From contig JANQPA010000052.1 of assembly GCA_028285545.1 (NCBI GenBank), forward strand, positions 1-64,000: a DNA stretch of 64,000 nucleotides. The letters run 5' to 3'. Shown here in pieces: positions 7,306 to 16,869 of this stretch. A program made the position numbers and the translations under genes. Position 1 is the first letter of the stretch. Every line of letters begins with the position of its first letter. The notes under the pieces were generated by a model. It was not told where the DNA came from. It did not search any database and saw only the letters and a program-made list of their open reading frames with translations. The stretch comes from Saprospiraceae bacterium. Its GTDB lineage: Bacteria; Bacteroidota; Bacteroidia; Chitinophagales; Saprospiraceae.

Positions 7306-9435
7306 GTGCACACAGCAACCAGGCATCACATAATAGCCTTGGTAGGAAATCCAAATAGCGGGAAAACATCCATATTCAACCAATTAACAGGGCTACAACA
7401 AAAAGTTGGAAATTTCCCGGGTGTAACAGTTGATAAAAAGATTGGTCCTCTCAGTTTGGGAGATGAAACCATTCAATTATTAGACCTACCAGGCACATAC
7501 AGTCTCTATCCCAATTCAAAGGATGAACGAATTGTAGCTCAAACCTTCATCAATCCTTCTGATGATAATTATCCTGATGCCGTTATCTATGTGGCAGATG
7601 TAACTAAAATCGAAAAACATCTTCTGCTCTTTACCCAAATTCAGGATCTGGGAATTCCTACTCTTTTGGTGTTAAACATGGCCGATGTAGCTCAGAAAGA
7701 AGGTATTGATATTGATATTGATAAACTTTCTCAAAAGTTTGGTGTCCCCGTTATTACAGTAAGTGGACGTACAGGGAAAGGTCTGGAGCAACTTCCAGAT
7801 AGCATTAAGGAATTATTATCCTCTAAAGAAAACAAAAAACCAGGGAAGGCTTTCTATCTTTTAAAGTCCGAAGAAAAAAAAGTAATTAAGTCCATTCGGC
7901 AAGAGCATTCCATTATCACTTCGGATTATCAGGCACTTTTGTTGGCTCATCATCACGATTGGCTTCCCTTTTTATCCCTCCAGGAAAAAGAAAAGCTTGA
8001 TACCCACTTAAAAAACAATTCTTTTCATTCCTTAAAGCAACAGGTAGACGAAACGATGCAGCGTTATGATCGATTGTCTCCAATAATATCTGATACCATT
8101 CAAAGCCCGGAGGACAGAGAAAATTGGATGACTCGCAATTTAGATCGTGTATTAACGCATCGTATTGCCGGTCCTTTCATTTTTTTCCTCCTTATGCTCT
8201 TAGTGTTTCAAGCTATTTTTGCCTGGGCTACTATTCCAATGGATGGGATTGAAGCATTTTTTGGATGGATGGGTGGATTGGTAAGTAGTACTTTACCCGA
8301 AGGTTGGTTCACAGATCTGATTACGGATGGCATCCTTGCTGGATTAGGGGGGATTCTGGTTTTTGTACCGCAAATAGCCATTTTATTCTTTCTCATTTCT
8401 TTGCTGGAGGAGGTAGGTTATATGGCTAGGGCAGCTTTTATGTTCGACCGTATCATGCAATTCTTTGGTCTAAACGGCAAGAGTATAGTAGCCTTGATTT
8501 CTGGTGGTGCCTGTGCCATCCCGGCAGTCATGAGCACTCGTACCATTAGTAATTGGAAAGAGCGCTTAATAACCATACTTGTCACTCCATTGATTAGTTG
8601 CTCAGCCCGGATTCCTGTTTATACTGTTTTAATAGGATTTGCGGTTCCATCTACCCTCGTAGCGGGTATATTTAACTTGCAGGGGCTGGCTTTTATGGGT
8701 TTATACCTCTTGGGAATAGCGGCTGCTTTATTTTCTGCATTGGTATTTAAGCTTATTTTAAAAAGTAATGAACGAAGCTACCTAATGCTGGAATTACCTG
8801 AATACCGACTTCCGGTCATGCGAAATGTTTGGCTAACCGTCTGGGAAAAGGTAAAAACTTTTGCCTGGGAGGCCGGAAAAGTTATCTTTTTTATCTCTAT
8901 AATTCTTTGGGTATTGGCTTATTTTGGTCCTTCCAGCAAAATGCAATTAGCCGAACAATCAGCTCTTGAACAAGCTCAGCAGCAAAATTTGGATGAGGTG
9001 GCTACTGCCAATCTAATCGCCTCTCAAAAACTGGAAGCCTCCTTTGCCGGTCATCTTGGAAAAATAATTGAACCTGCCATTGAACCTCTTGGCTTTGATT
9101 GGAAAATAGGAATCGCTTTAATTACCTCATTTGCAGCTAGAGAAGTATTTGTGGGTACTATGGCCACCATTTATAGCATTGGAAGTGAGGAGGATGAAAC
9201 TACCATCAGAAACAGAATGGCTGCAGAACGCAATCCTCAAACAGGGGAATTGGTCTATACCGCTGCTACTTCTTTATCCCTACTCATTTTTTATGTTTTT
9301 GCCATGCAATGTATGAGTACGCTGGCCGTGGTTAAGCGCGAAACTAAAAGTTGGAAATGGCCAATTATTCAGTTTGTTTTTATGAGTGCCATGGCCTATT
9401 TTGGAAGCTTGTTAGTGTATCAGTTAATGATATAA
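7306..9435 (+). CDS. feoB: Ferrous iron transporter FeoB
   Basis: Inner-membrane Fe2+ transporter with an N-terminal G-protein domain, 709 aa (typical 700-770). G1 is GNPNSGKT at 14-21, G3 is DLPG at 60-63, G4 is NMAD at 124-127. The cytosolic helical domain runs to about 270, followed by the membrane core with two Gate (nucleoside-recognition) regions, including GGACAIPAVMSTR and a later FAAREVFVGTMATIY. The start is GTG at 7306, as in feoA. It forms an operon with feoA, and a 48-bp palindrome lies just downstream before the convergent SusD gene. Confidence 0.96.
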   Translation: MHTATRHHIIALVGNPNSGKTSIFNQLTGLQQKVGNFPGVTVDKKIGPLSLGDETIQLLDLPGTYSLYPNSKDERIVAQTFINPSDDNYPDAVIYVADVTKIEKHLLLFTQIQDLGIPTLLVLNMADVAQKEGIDIDIDKLSQKFGVPVITVSGRTGKGLEQLPDSIKELLSSKENKKPGKAFYLLKSEEKKVIKSIRQEHSIITSDYQALLLAHHHDWLPFLSLQEKEKLDTHLKNNSFHSLKQQVDETMQRYDRLSPIISDTIQSPEDRENWMTRNLDRVLTHRIAGPFIFFLLMLLVFQAIFAWATIPMDGIEAFFGWMGGLVSSTLPEGWFTDLITDGILAGLGGILVFVPQIAILFFLISLLEEVGYMARAAFMFDRIMQFFGLNGKSIVALISGGACAIPAVMSTRTISNWKERLITILVTPLISCSARIPVYTVLIGFAVPSTLVAGIFNLQGLAFMGLYLLGIAAALFSALVFKLILKSNERSYLMLELPEYRLPVMRNVWLTVWEKVKTFAWEAGKVIFFISIILWVLAYFGPSSKMQLAEQSALEQAQQQNLDEVATANLIASQKLEASFAGHLGKIIEPAIEPLGFDWKIGIALITSFAAREVFVGTMATIYSIGSEEDETTIRNRMAAERNPQTGELVYTAATSLSLLIFYVFAMQCMSTLAVVKRETKSWKWPIIQFVFMSAMAYFGSLLVYQLMI

Positions 9436-9443
9436 ACAAAAGT

Positions 9444-9491
9444 TAATATACAATTGGTTTGCCCCGTACGGGGCAAACCAATTGTATATTA
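9444..9491. terminator. 48-bp perfect palindrome between feoB and susD
   Basis: Perfectly self-complementary over 48 bases (22-bp arms around GTAC), starting 8 nt after the feoB stop and running 3 nt into the end of the convergent SusD gene. It is probably a bidirectional 3'-end hairpin. The outermost part of the arms is A/T-rich but there is no true T-tract. Confidence 0.75.
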
Positions 9492-10823
9492 AATACTTGG
9501 ATCCGCTGGCGTATTTGGATTATTATTCCTTTCCCGCTCAGGATAGGGATAAAAATTCCGATTGCGCTCATCCGTGAACACGCCTACTTGAGGACTAGGT
9601 TCAGGACGATTAAAACGGCGGCTATCCTCCAGGCTCACTCCCGTCAAAAACAGCTCCATTCTTCGATTCTGGTAGATCTCCAATAATAAATCTTCTGCTG
9701 TTACAGCTCCAGAATAGGCCGCTAAACCGGCATTCAAGCCAAAAGGATCTGTGGTTTTGGTCCTAACGGCATCAATAGCAGCAACCGCTGCATTCAAATC
9801 CTGGCTAGATTTTCTAATATTGGCTTCTGCAATAATCAAAAACATTTCACCTGGCAGATAAACAGGCATGTTTCCTGTTGCGGAAGTAAAGAAGCCTGCT
9901 AAATCTTCAATGGGCAGTCCATTTTGATTAGTTTCATCGAGAGGTACTAAATAAAAAGCAATCCGACCATCCGCAGAGTCTAAAGTAAATGCATCTGGTA
10001 AACCAAAATTATCTCTCGGTTTAAAATTAGGAGCATTATTTTCAAATACTCTAGTCCACACGGGATTTTCATTTTGAGCATCATATTCCCAAACTGAAGC
10101 CACGCTTTGATCTACAGATTGGGCAGCTGTTATTGCAGCGTCATAATTACCCGCAAAAAGGTTAAAACGGGCCAGCATAGCACTTACACTATTAGACATA
10201 TCCAAACCACCTAAAACACTTCCACTAATATCTTCAGGTAAAGTGACTCCACTTAAATTGGACCTGGCTTGTTCCAAAAGGGAAATTGCAGTAGTATAAC
10301 CTTGAGAACGTGGCACAAAGGATGCATCATTATTTTGACTAGGCTGAATGATTACCTGCTCATAATGCTGAGACAAAGCTCCAACACACATAGCTTTAAA
10401 AAAGGAGCCATATGCAATAAAGGTATTTCGATCATCACTATTCAGATCCACCGTACCTGCACTCTCAATTAAATTATCGCACATCACCATAACTCTTAAC
10501 AAAGTTGCCCACATGCCAGAAACATTCGAGTTGAAATTGGGTAGATCCGCTCCCCCATCTTCCAGTTCAATCATATTTTGAAAGGTAGTTGTGATTCCGC
10601 CTTCTCGGGTTGTAATGGCAGGGGTCTCGATCACCCAACGTAAGCCAGTAGTAGAGTATAATTGCTTAATTCCAATGCTCAATGCGACCAGGCCTTCTCT
10701 GGAGGACAGAACCTGGCTTTCAGTAGGAGCATTGGGATTTAAAAATTCAGTTTCGCAAGCAGAAACCAGCATTAGGGTAGCCAGCGACAAGATTAAGGTT
10801 TTTATATTTTTTATACTTTTCAT
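9489..10823 (-). CDS. SusD/RagB-family outer-membrane lipoprotein (second pair)
   Basis: Surface lipoprotein that acts as the lid of a SusC porin and helps capture substrate. A lipoprotein signal ends in LVSAC with Cys23 when started at the ATG at 10823. I prefer this over the ATG at 10856, which would put 11 extra residues before the signal and overlap the upstream gene. The SusD/RagB pattern is present: early NPNAPTESQVLSS, mid-protein helices, LPGEMFLIIAEANIR, and near the end YQNRRMELFLTGVSLEDSRRFNRPEP. It ends NNNPNTPADPSI, nearly the same as the other SusD here, so the two are paralogues. It is the last gene of the minus-strand transport arm. The substrate is not readable from sequence; amino sugars or muropeptides are inferred from context. 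Confidence 0.9.
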   Translation of the reverse strand: MKSIKNIKTLILSLATLMLVSACETEFLNPNAPTESQVLSSREGLVALSIGIKQLYSTTGLRWVIETPAITTREGGITTTFQNMIELEDGGADLPNFNSNVSGMWATLLRVMVMCDNLIESAGTVDLNSDDRNTFIAYGSFFKAMCVGALSQHYEQVIIQPSQNNDASFVPRSQGYTTAISLLEQARSNLSGVTLPEDISGSVLGGLDMSNSVSAMLARFNLFAGNYDAAITAAQSVDQSVASVWEYDAQNENPVWTRVFENNAPNFKPRDNFGLPDAFTLDSADGRIAFYLVPLDETNQNGLPIEDLAGFFTSATGNMPVYLPGEMFLIIAEANIRKSSQDLNAAVAAIDAVRTKTTDPFGLNAGLAAYSGAVTAEDLLLEIYQNRRMELFLTGVSLEDSRRFNRPEPSPQVGVFTDERNRNFYPYPERERNNNPNTPADPSI

Positions 10824-10842
10824 TTTCTTACTTTTTTGGAAT

Positions 10843-13830
10843 TTAGAAATTGACACTTACACCCAATTGATAAGTCCTTGGAATGGGAACACCTGCAAAA
10901 TCAAACCCTCTTACCCCATTGCTTTGTCCTGGAGTATTAATTTCTGGATCCCAACTGGAATAATCATCCCAGGAAATTAGGTTTCTGCCAATCAAACTAA
11001 TTTTCACATTCTGAATGGCTCCACTTTTTGGACGGAAAGAATAACTAAGAGCCAACTCTCTCAATTTTACAAAAGAGCCATCTTCCACAAACTCTTCAAA
11101 TATCCCTGCCTGGGCTCTACCCAGTCCTTTTGGTGCATTTCCGGCTAACTCCTCTCCTACCAAAGCTCCTCCTCCGAAAATTACATTGTCCAATAAACGT
11201 CTGTTCCAGTTGAATACATCAAAGCCTTGTACTGCATCCAATTGTACGCGTAAAGCAAAGTTTTTATAACTAAATTCATTGATCAAAGAACCAAACCAAT
11301 CTGGGTTAGGATCACCTAATACTTTTGAAGAAGAACCATCTGGGTTGGTTCCGCGACTAGGAATACCCCTTTCATCTCGAATGATCTCTCCGTTGGCATC
11401 TCTGGCATAAAACTGACGATAAAATACCCCTAAAGATTCTCCAGGAATTACAAAACTAGTAGCAAAACTACCAGGAAGGGTAATACGCTCTCCAACCACA
11501 CGGGTTACGGTATTATCATTTGCTGAAAAAGTAGTAGTAATATCCCAGTTAAAGTCTGAAGATTGAATAGGATTAATTCTCAGTAGTAATTCAATTCCCT
11601 CATTTTCTAATGCTCCAACATTTTCAAACCGTGTGGTATAACCAGTTGATGAAGCAATTTCCCTTTGAAGTAATAGATCTTCAACCGTTTGTATGTAATA
11701 AGAGAATTCAATTCCTACCCGGTCACTAAATAATCCGGCATCGAATCCTATTTCAAACTCCTCCTGACGCTCAGGAGCCAAATTTTCATTACCCAATAAG
11801 GTGGAAGGTACTACTGCACTTGCTCCATTAAAAGGAACAGGGTTGAAATTTAAAAATCGATCAAATGGGCCAATGGCTGTAAGGTTACCTGCCTGCCCCC
11901 AGGATGCTCTCAACTTAAAGGTGCTTATGGTATTTCCGAATGTATTTTGCCAAAAATCTTCCGCTGATAATACATATGATCCACTGGCCTTGGCATAAAC
12001 CTGGCTTCTTTCATCCTCCCCAAAAACGGAAGCTCCATCCAATCGAAGGGCTCCTGTTACAAAGATTTTATCATTAAATCCAAAAGTTTGCTGGAAGAAG
12101 GCTCCCCAGTAGGATACTTTTCCTCTGCCATCAACTTGACTAATTAAGGTACCCCCAGTGGCTACCTGAACGGTAGGAGCTAATCGGTCTGACGTTAGGC
12201 CAATACGCTCACGGCTTTCAAATTGCCAGGTCCCTCCTAAAACGGAAGTAGAAGTAATTGAGGAAGAAAGATCTTTTGTATAACTTAAATTTAAATCACT
12301 GTTGTATTGAAAAATATTGGCATCGCCTCGAGTAGCATAGCCGGTAGAATTAGGAGAAGTATTCCCAACAGGTACAAATCCTGTAGCTGATTGATTATAA
12401 TAATCTATACCAAGCCGGTATTTAATAGAAAAATTATCGAATGGGAACATATTTATACCCAAATTACTAATCACCCTATTGGTTTTTTGTCCAAAATCAA
12501 ATCGTGCTACCGCTTCTGCCGGGTTGGTTCTTGGCACAAGCAAAGAAGTTACTGGATAGATACCGGAAGCATCAGGGGCAGGGTTAACTGAATTTTCACT
12601 AAATAAAAATCCGGTTATGGCTCCATAAGCAGCGCTAATTCCTCCATTAGGAATATCCTGGCTGGTACTTTGAGTATAATTCAAGCCATAGCTAAAAGAT
12701 AGCCAATCTGTAACTTGCTGGTCCAGGTTCAAACGACCACCAAATCTTTCAAAATTAGTATTCTTGACAATCCCCCCATTATTCAGATAGGAGCCTGATA
12801 CAAAATATTTCGTCTTGGCAGAACCTCCCGTAACGGAAAGAAAGGTTTCCAACCCAGTATTGGTTTCAAACATTTCATCCTGTAAGTTGTACCGTGTAAC
12901 TGGAACGGTAGTCAAATTATTATTATCGAATGGGTCTTCCCAGGCTAATGGTGTTTGATTATAATCAATTTCTTTTCTTAAAGAGTTAACTTTAAAATTA
13001 GTGGTAAAACTAATAGATGGTTTTCCTTCCTGACCTCTCTTAGTGAAAATTTGAACAACCCCATTACTAGCTCTGGAACCGTAAATAGCAGCTGCTGCCG
13101 CTCCTTTAATCACCTCAATTCTTTCTATATCATTAGGGTTGATATCTGAAAGGCGATTTTGGGCTGTTCCTCCCAAGTCAACCAATTCATTACTATTATT
13201 ATTAACCAAAACCCCATCAATAATGTAAAGAGGATCCGAACTACCCGTAATGGTACTGGGTCCTCTAAGTCGTATGCTTATTCCACCAGCGGGATCACCT
13301 GAATTTTGCTGAACCAATGCCCCGGAAATTTTACCGCTAAGCGCCTGATCAATAGCAATTGCACCAGAATTCTGGATATCTTCGTTTTTAAGGGTCGAAA
13401 TGGCATTACCAAGCTGTTTTCTGCTAGTTGCTACAGAAGCCCCTGTAACTACAATCTCATCAAGGCTTAGGACATCAGTACCCAATGAAAAATCTGTGTT
13501 AATTTCATTACTGCCACCAACTTCAACACTTTGCGACACTTCTTTGAACCCTACATAACTGGCAATAATAGAATAAGAACCTGGCGTTAAGGTAGCAGTA
13601 AAGCGATAAGTGCCATCTAAATCAGTGGCTGTACCATAATTCGCACCACTTAAATCCAATCTTACAGTTGCTCCAATAATGGGCTCACCACTGGAAGCAT
13701 CGGTCACAGTTCCTGAAAAAACATAATCCGTTTGTGCTTGTATAGTCTGGGTACTGCACAGGGCCAGAAGCACTATGACCATACTTAGATAGCGGAATAA
13801 TAGTTTCATAACATTTGTGTTTTGTTTCAT
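10843..13830 (-). CDS. SusC/RagA-family TonB-linked outer-membrane transporter (second pair)
   Basis: TonB-dependent barrel that imports oligomers together with its SusD partner. A signal peptide is followed by a carboxypeptidase-regulatory-like domain (about 35-115, with SGTVTDASSGEPIIGATV). The plug begins near LDEIVVTGASVATSRKQLGNAIST and contains the SusC signature (IRLRGPSTITGSSDPLYIIDGV). The barrel ends in the aromatic residue Phe (GVSVNF). The length of 995 aa is typical. A start at 13809 (MKLLFRYLS) would give a tighter signal peptide and is equally likely. The susD start lies just past its stop, and the sodium symporter gene is 147 nt upstream. Confidence 0.92.
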   Translation of the reverse strand: MKQNTNVMKLLFRYLSMVIVLLALCSTQTIQAQTDYVFSGTVTDASSGEPIIGATVRLDLSGANYGTATDLDGTYRFTATLTPGSYSIIASYVGFKEVSQSVEVGGSNEINTDFSLGTDVLSLDEIVVTGASVATSRKQLGNAISTLKNEDIQNSGAIAIDQALSGKISGALVQQNSGDPAGGISIRLRGPSTITGSSDPLYIIDGVLVNNNSNELVDLGGTAQNRLSDINPNDIERIEVIKGAAAAAIYGSRASNGVVQIFTKRGQEGKPSISFTTNFKVNSLRKEIDYNQTPLAWEDPFDNNNLTTVPVTRYNLQDEMFETNTGLETFLSVTGGSAKTKYFVSGSYLNNGGIVKNTNFERFGGRLNLDQQVTDWLSFSYGLNYTQSTSQDIPNGGISAAYGAITGFLFSENSVNPAPDASGIYPVTSLLVPRTNPAEAVARFDFGQKTNRVISNLGINMFPFDNFSIKYRLGIDYYNQSATGFVPVGNTSPNSTGYATRGDANIFQYNSDLNLSYTKDLSSSITSTSVLGGTWQFESRERIGLTSDRLAPTVQVATGGTLISQVDGRGKVSYWGAFFQQTFGFNDKIFVTGALRLDGASVFGEDERSQVYAKASGSYVLSAEDFWQNTFGNTISTFKLRASWGQAGNLTAIGPFDRFLNFNPVPFNGASAVVPSTLLGNENLAPERQEEFEIGFDAGLFSDRVGIEFSYYIQTVEDLLLQREIASSTGYTTRFENVGALENEGIELLLRINPIQSSDFNWDITTTFSANDNTVTRVVGERITLPGSFATSFVIPGESLGVFYRQFYARDANGEIIRDERGIPSRGTNPDGSSSKVLGDPNPDWFGSLINEFSYKNFALRVQLDAVQGFDVFNWNRRLLDNVIFGGGALVGEELAGNAPKGLGRAQAGIFEEFVEDGSFVKLRELALSYSFRPKSGAIQNVKISLIGRNLISWDDYSSWDPEINTPGQSNGVRGFDFAGVPIPRTYQLGVSVNF

Positions 13831-13977
13831 GTGATAAAAATTTAAAAACTAGGCATTATTTGGTTTATACCTGCCACTTAAAATTTAAAGTACAGGTTAT
13901 TTGCACAGAAAATAAGACTCTCCAAATACATCGGAGAAAATCAAAATATGCTCAGGGAAAATAAGTTATATCTCGGC

Positions 13978-15417
13978 TTATTTTTGTCTTTTTCGACTAA
14001 TTAACCATAAGCCAATGAAGGTTAATAACCCATTGACAATCAAAATTTCAAAACCAAACTGGTATCCTATCCAGTCTTTGGAATTGAGGTTAATGATATA
14101 GGATAAAATTGGCGATAATATGCAAACGAAAGGAACCCATTTATCCCTTAAGGGTCTCAATGTAAATAGGCCAAAGGCAAATAGGCCCAATAAAGGCCCA
14201 TAGGTATAACCTGCAGCTGTAAATACACCTCGGATTACACTTTCATCACTAATGACTTGGAAAATCATTATGGTAATAAAGATTAAAATTGAGAAGCCAA
14301 GATGCACCAATAGGCGAATTTGTTTCTCATTTTTTCTTTCACCGGGTTTAATTTTTAAAAAATCCACACAAAAAGTGGTGGTCAAAGAAGTAAGTGCTGA
14401 GTCTGCACTTGAATAGGCGGCAGCCGTAATTCCCAATAAGAAGAATACACCGGCATAAATATTAAAGTGATCTAAAGCTAATAATGGATACAAATCATCT
14501 GTCCGATCAGGAAGTGCAATTCCCTTTTCTGTAGCAAAAATGAATAAGAGGGCTCCCAGCCCAAGAAATAAGAGATTGACAAAGACTAAGATGATGCTAA
14601 ACCAAAACATATTTTTCTGTGCATCTTTGAGATTGCGACAGGTAAGGTTCTTTTGCATCATGTCCTGATCCAAACCTGTCATCACAATTACAATGAACAT
14701 CCCGGAAAAAAATTGCTTGAAGAAGTTCTCCCCAGATCCATCCCAGAAAAAAGTTTTTGAATACTCACTAGCTCGAATTCTGCCGATAGTGTCTGAAATT
14801 GAAAGATCTAATTCTCCCATTATCAGGAAGATACTGATCACTACAGAACTGAGCATAAACAATGTTTGGATGGTGTCCGTAAAAACAATGGTTTTGATCC
14901 CTCCGCGGAAAGTATACAACCAGATCAGAGAAATTGCAATTAATACCGTTGCCCAAAAAGGAATATTAAAGGCATCAAAGATGGCTAACTGCAGTACTCC
15001 AGCTACTAAAAACAAACGAAATGAAGCTTGCACCACCCTCGATAATAAGAAATAGAAAGCTCCAGTTTGATAGGACCAATTTCCCATTCGCTCCTTCAAA
15101 TAGGAATAGATGGTGATGAGTTTAAGTCTATAATACAGAGGCAGTAAAACAGCCCCTACTACAAAATATCCAGGCAAATAGCCCAATACCATCTGAAAAT
15201 AGGAAAACTGGCTATTACCCACTTCTCCAGGAACGGAAATAAAAGTAACTCCAGATAGTGTAGCCCCAATCATACCAAAGGCCACCAGGTACCATGGAGA
15301 TTGGCGATTTGCGGTATAAAAAGTATTGGCATCCGTTTTTCGGGTCGTTAACCACGAAATGCTCATCAATAAGATGAAATAAGCAGTGATGACGAAGATG
15401 ATTAGGGCTGGACTCAT
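13978..15417 (-). CDS. Sodium:solute symporter (SSS family)
   Basis: Inner-membrane symporter of 479 aa with about 13 transmembrane helices. SSS features include FGMIGATLSGVTFISVPGEVG near residue 50, the TFRGGIKTIVFTDTIQTLFML segment in the middle, and AAAYSSADSALTSLTTTF (serine-rich Na+-site region) around 330-350. Family members carry sugars, sialic acids, amino acids or iodide with Na+. Position between two SusCD pairs in an amino-sugar locus suggests it takes periplasmic GlcNAc, MurNAc or a related product into the cytoplasm, but this is inference. A 40-bp hairpin separates it from the upstream SusD gene, which may lower its expression relative to SusCD. Confidence 0.88.
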   Translation of the reverse strand: MSPALIIFVITAYFILLMSISWLTTRKTDANTFYTANRQSPWYLVAFGMIGATLSGVTFISVPGEVGNSQFSYFQMVLGYLPGYFVVGAVLLPLYYRLKLITIYSYLKERMGNWSYQTGAFYFLLSRVVQASFRLFLVAGVLQLAIFDAFNIPFWATVLIAISLIWLYTFRGGIKTIVFTDTIQTLFMLSSVVISIFLIMGELDLSISDTIGRIRASEYSKTFFWDGSGENFFKQFFSGMFIVIVMTGLDQDMMQKNLTCRNLKDAQKNMFWFSIILVFVNLLFLGLGALLFIFATEKGIALPDRTDDLYPLLALDHFNIYAGVFFLLGITAAAYSSADSALTSLTTTFCVDFLKIKPGERKNEKQIRLLVHLGFSILIFITIMIFQVISDESVIRGVFTAAGYTYGPLLGLFAFGLFTLRPLRDKWVPFVCILSPILSYIINLNSKDWIGYQFGFEILIVNGLLTFIGLWLISRKRQK

Positions 15418-15430
15418 AATAAGGAAGATT

Positions 15431-15470
15431 AAGAAGTATTTTGCTGGCTTGGGCCAGCAAAATACTTCTT
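15431..15470. terminator. Intra-operon hairpin between susD and symporter gene
   Basis: Perfect 18-bp arms around loop TTGG, lying within the 57-base gap between the SusD stop (15475) and the symporter start (15417), both on the minus strand. It fits partial termination or mRNA 3'-end protection of the highly expressed SusCD part. Confidence 0.65.
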
Positions 15471-15474
15471 TTAA

Positions 15475-16758
15475 TTATATTGTTGGATCCGGCGGTGTAT
15501 TCGGATTATTATCTCTTTCCACATTGGGGTAGGGATAATAATTCCTGTTCCGCTCAAAATTAGAGTCATTAGGGCCAGGGCGATTGAATCGACGGCTGTC
15601 CTCTAATTTTAATCCGGTCATAAATAACTCAATAGCTCTGTTTCGATAAATCTCTTGTAAAACGGCATTCTGATCATTAGATCCTGAATAGGCAGGTAAA
15701 TTAGCATTTACCCCCAAAACATCATCTGTTTTTGTCAGTATATTATCTAATTCAGCAATAGCATCACTTATTCTATTTTGACGTGCAGCTACCTCTGCCT
15801 TTATCAAGGTCATCTCACCGGGCAGATATACTGGAATAGAAGCATCATCAGAAGTAAAAAATCCTTTGCCACTCTCAGCATTAGGAGTCAGGTAAAAAGC
15901 AATCCGTCCATCATTAGCATCGGGAGCTAAATCTCCTGTTAATCCAAAATCGGGATTAACATCGTATACATTTTGAGTAATAAGTGAAGAACGGAATACT
16001 GGGTTCGGAGTAATATTATCAAATCTAAAAACGGAAGTAGAACTTAAATCCACTGCATTGGCATCAGAATTAGCTGCATCCAAATTATTCAGCATCAGAT
16101 TATATCTGGCAGACAAAGCTTTGATCGCATTTGGTAAATCGATATCGGTACCTACGGCGCTGCTAATCGAAGATGGTACAGAACCTGATGCTTGTGAAGA
16201 AGCTTCTCCTAATAATCTGACCGCTTCTGTTAAAGCTGCATCTCTGGTAGAAAAGCTAGCATCTACACTGGTATTTAAAGGTACTTGCTCCCAAAATTGA
16301 GCCATAGTCCCCAAAGTCAAAGCCTTAAAAAAGTTGGCATAAGCCAATACCCAGCTCCTGTTAGAGGCATCATTAATAACATTAGGTGCATTTTCCAATA
16401 TCTTTTCTGCATCTGCCCGTATCAGGTTTAAACCTGTCCATAATCTTGTAATTACAGCATTAGCAGGAGATACATTATCAAAACCATTACCTAACTGAGC
16501 TAGCTCTGCATTACCCGCATTCAAAATTTGTAATTCCCCAGTTGTCAGGCCATTGGCTGAAATACCTGAATATAAAGCACTTCCTCCACCTACAGTATAT
16601 CGGAATTTCATACCATTTATCATTCCGATCAGACCATCCGTAGAACTTAGGATTTGCCCATCCGTAGCTGCATTGGGGTTGGGAATGTCATTTTCACATG
16701 CTGTTATTCCCAACAACACAGGTAATAGAGCGTATATAATTATTTTATTGATTTTCAT
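15475..16758 (-). CDS. SusD/RagB-family outer-membrane lipoprotein (first pair)
   Basis: 427-aa lipoprotein with lipobox LGITAC (Cys21), then NDIPNPNAATDGQILSS as in the second SusD. SusD features include ALSARYNLML, VYLPGEMTLIKAEVAAR and YRNRAIELFMTGLKLEDSRRFNRP, and it ends DNNPNTPPDPTI. It is paired with the SusC gene starting at 20076, whose stop is 111 nt upstream. Substrate specificity cannot be read from the sequence. The strong similarity to the second SusD suggests duplication of the pair and related ligands. Confidence 0.9.
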   Translation of the reverse strand: MKINKIIIYALLPVLLGITACENDIPNPNAATDGQILSSTDGLIGMINGMKFRYTVGGGSALYSGISANGLTTGELQILNAGNAELAQLGNGFDNVSPANAVITRLWTGLNLIRADAEKILENAPNVINDASNRSWVLAYANFFKALTLGTMAQFWEQVPLNTSVDASFSTRDAALTEAVRLLGEASSQASGSVPSSISSAVGTDIDLPNAIKALSARYNLMLNNLDAANSDANAVDLSSTSVFRFDNITPNPVFRSSLITQNVYDVNPDFGLTGDLAPDANDGRIAFYLTPNAESGKGFFTSDDASIPVYLPGEMTLIKAEVAARQNRISDAIAELDNILTKTDDVLGVNANLPAYSGSNDQNAVLQEIYRNRAIELFMTGLKLEDSRRFNRPGPNDSNFERNRNYYPYPNVERDNNPNTPPDPTI

Positions 16759-16869
16759 TTTTCTAATTTTTAGTTTTTGTAATTATTCTGGTAAATAAGG
16801 CAAGAAGTGAAATACTGACTGAATTAATCCTGTAGTCTTTCTACTTTTTACCTTCTACCTTCTACCACT

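Noticed and set aside
14693-15055. 120-codon plus-strand frame
   Set aside because: Lies wholly opposite the sodium symporter gene and has no protein-like features of its own.
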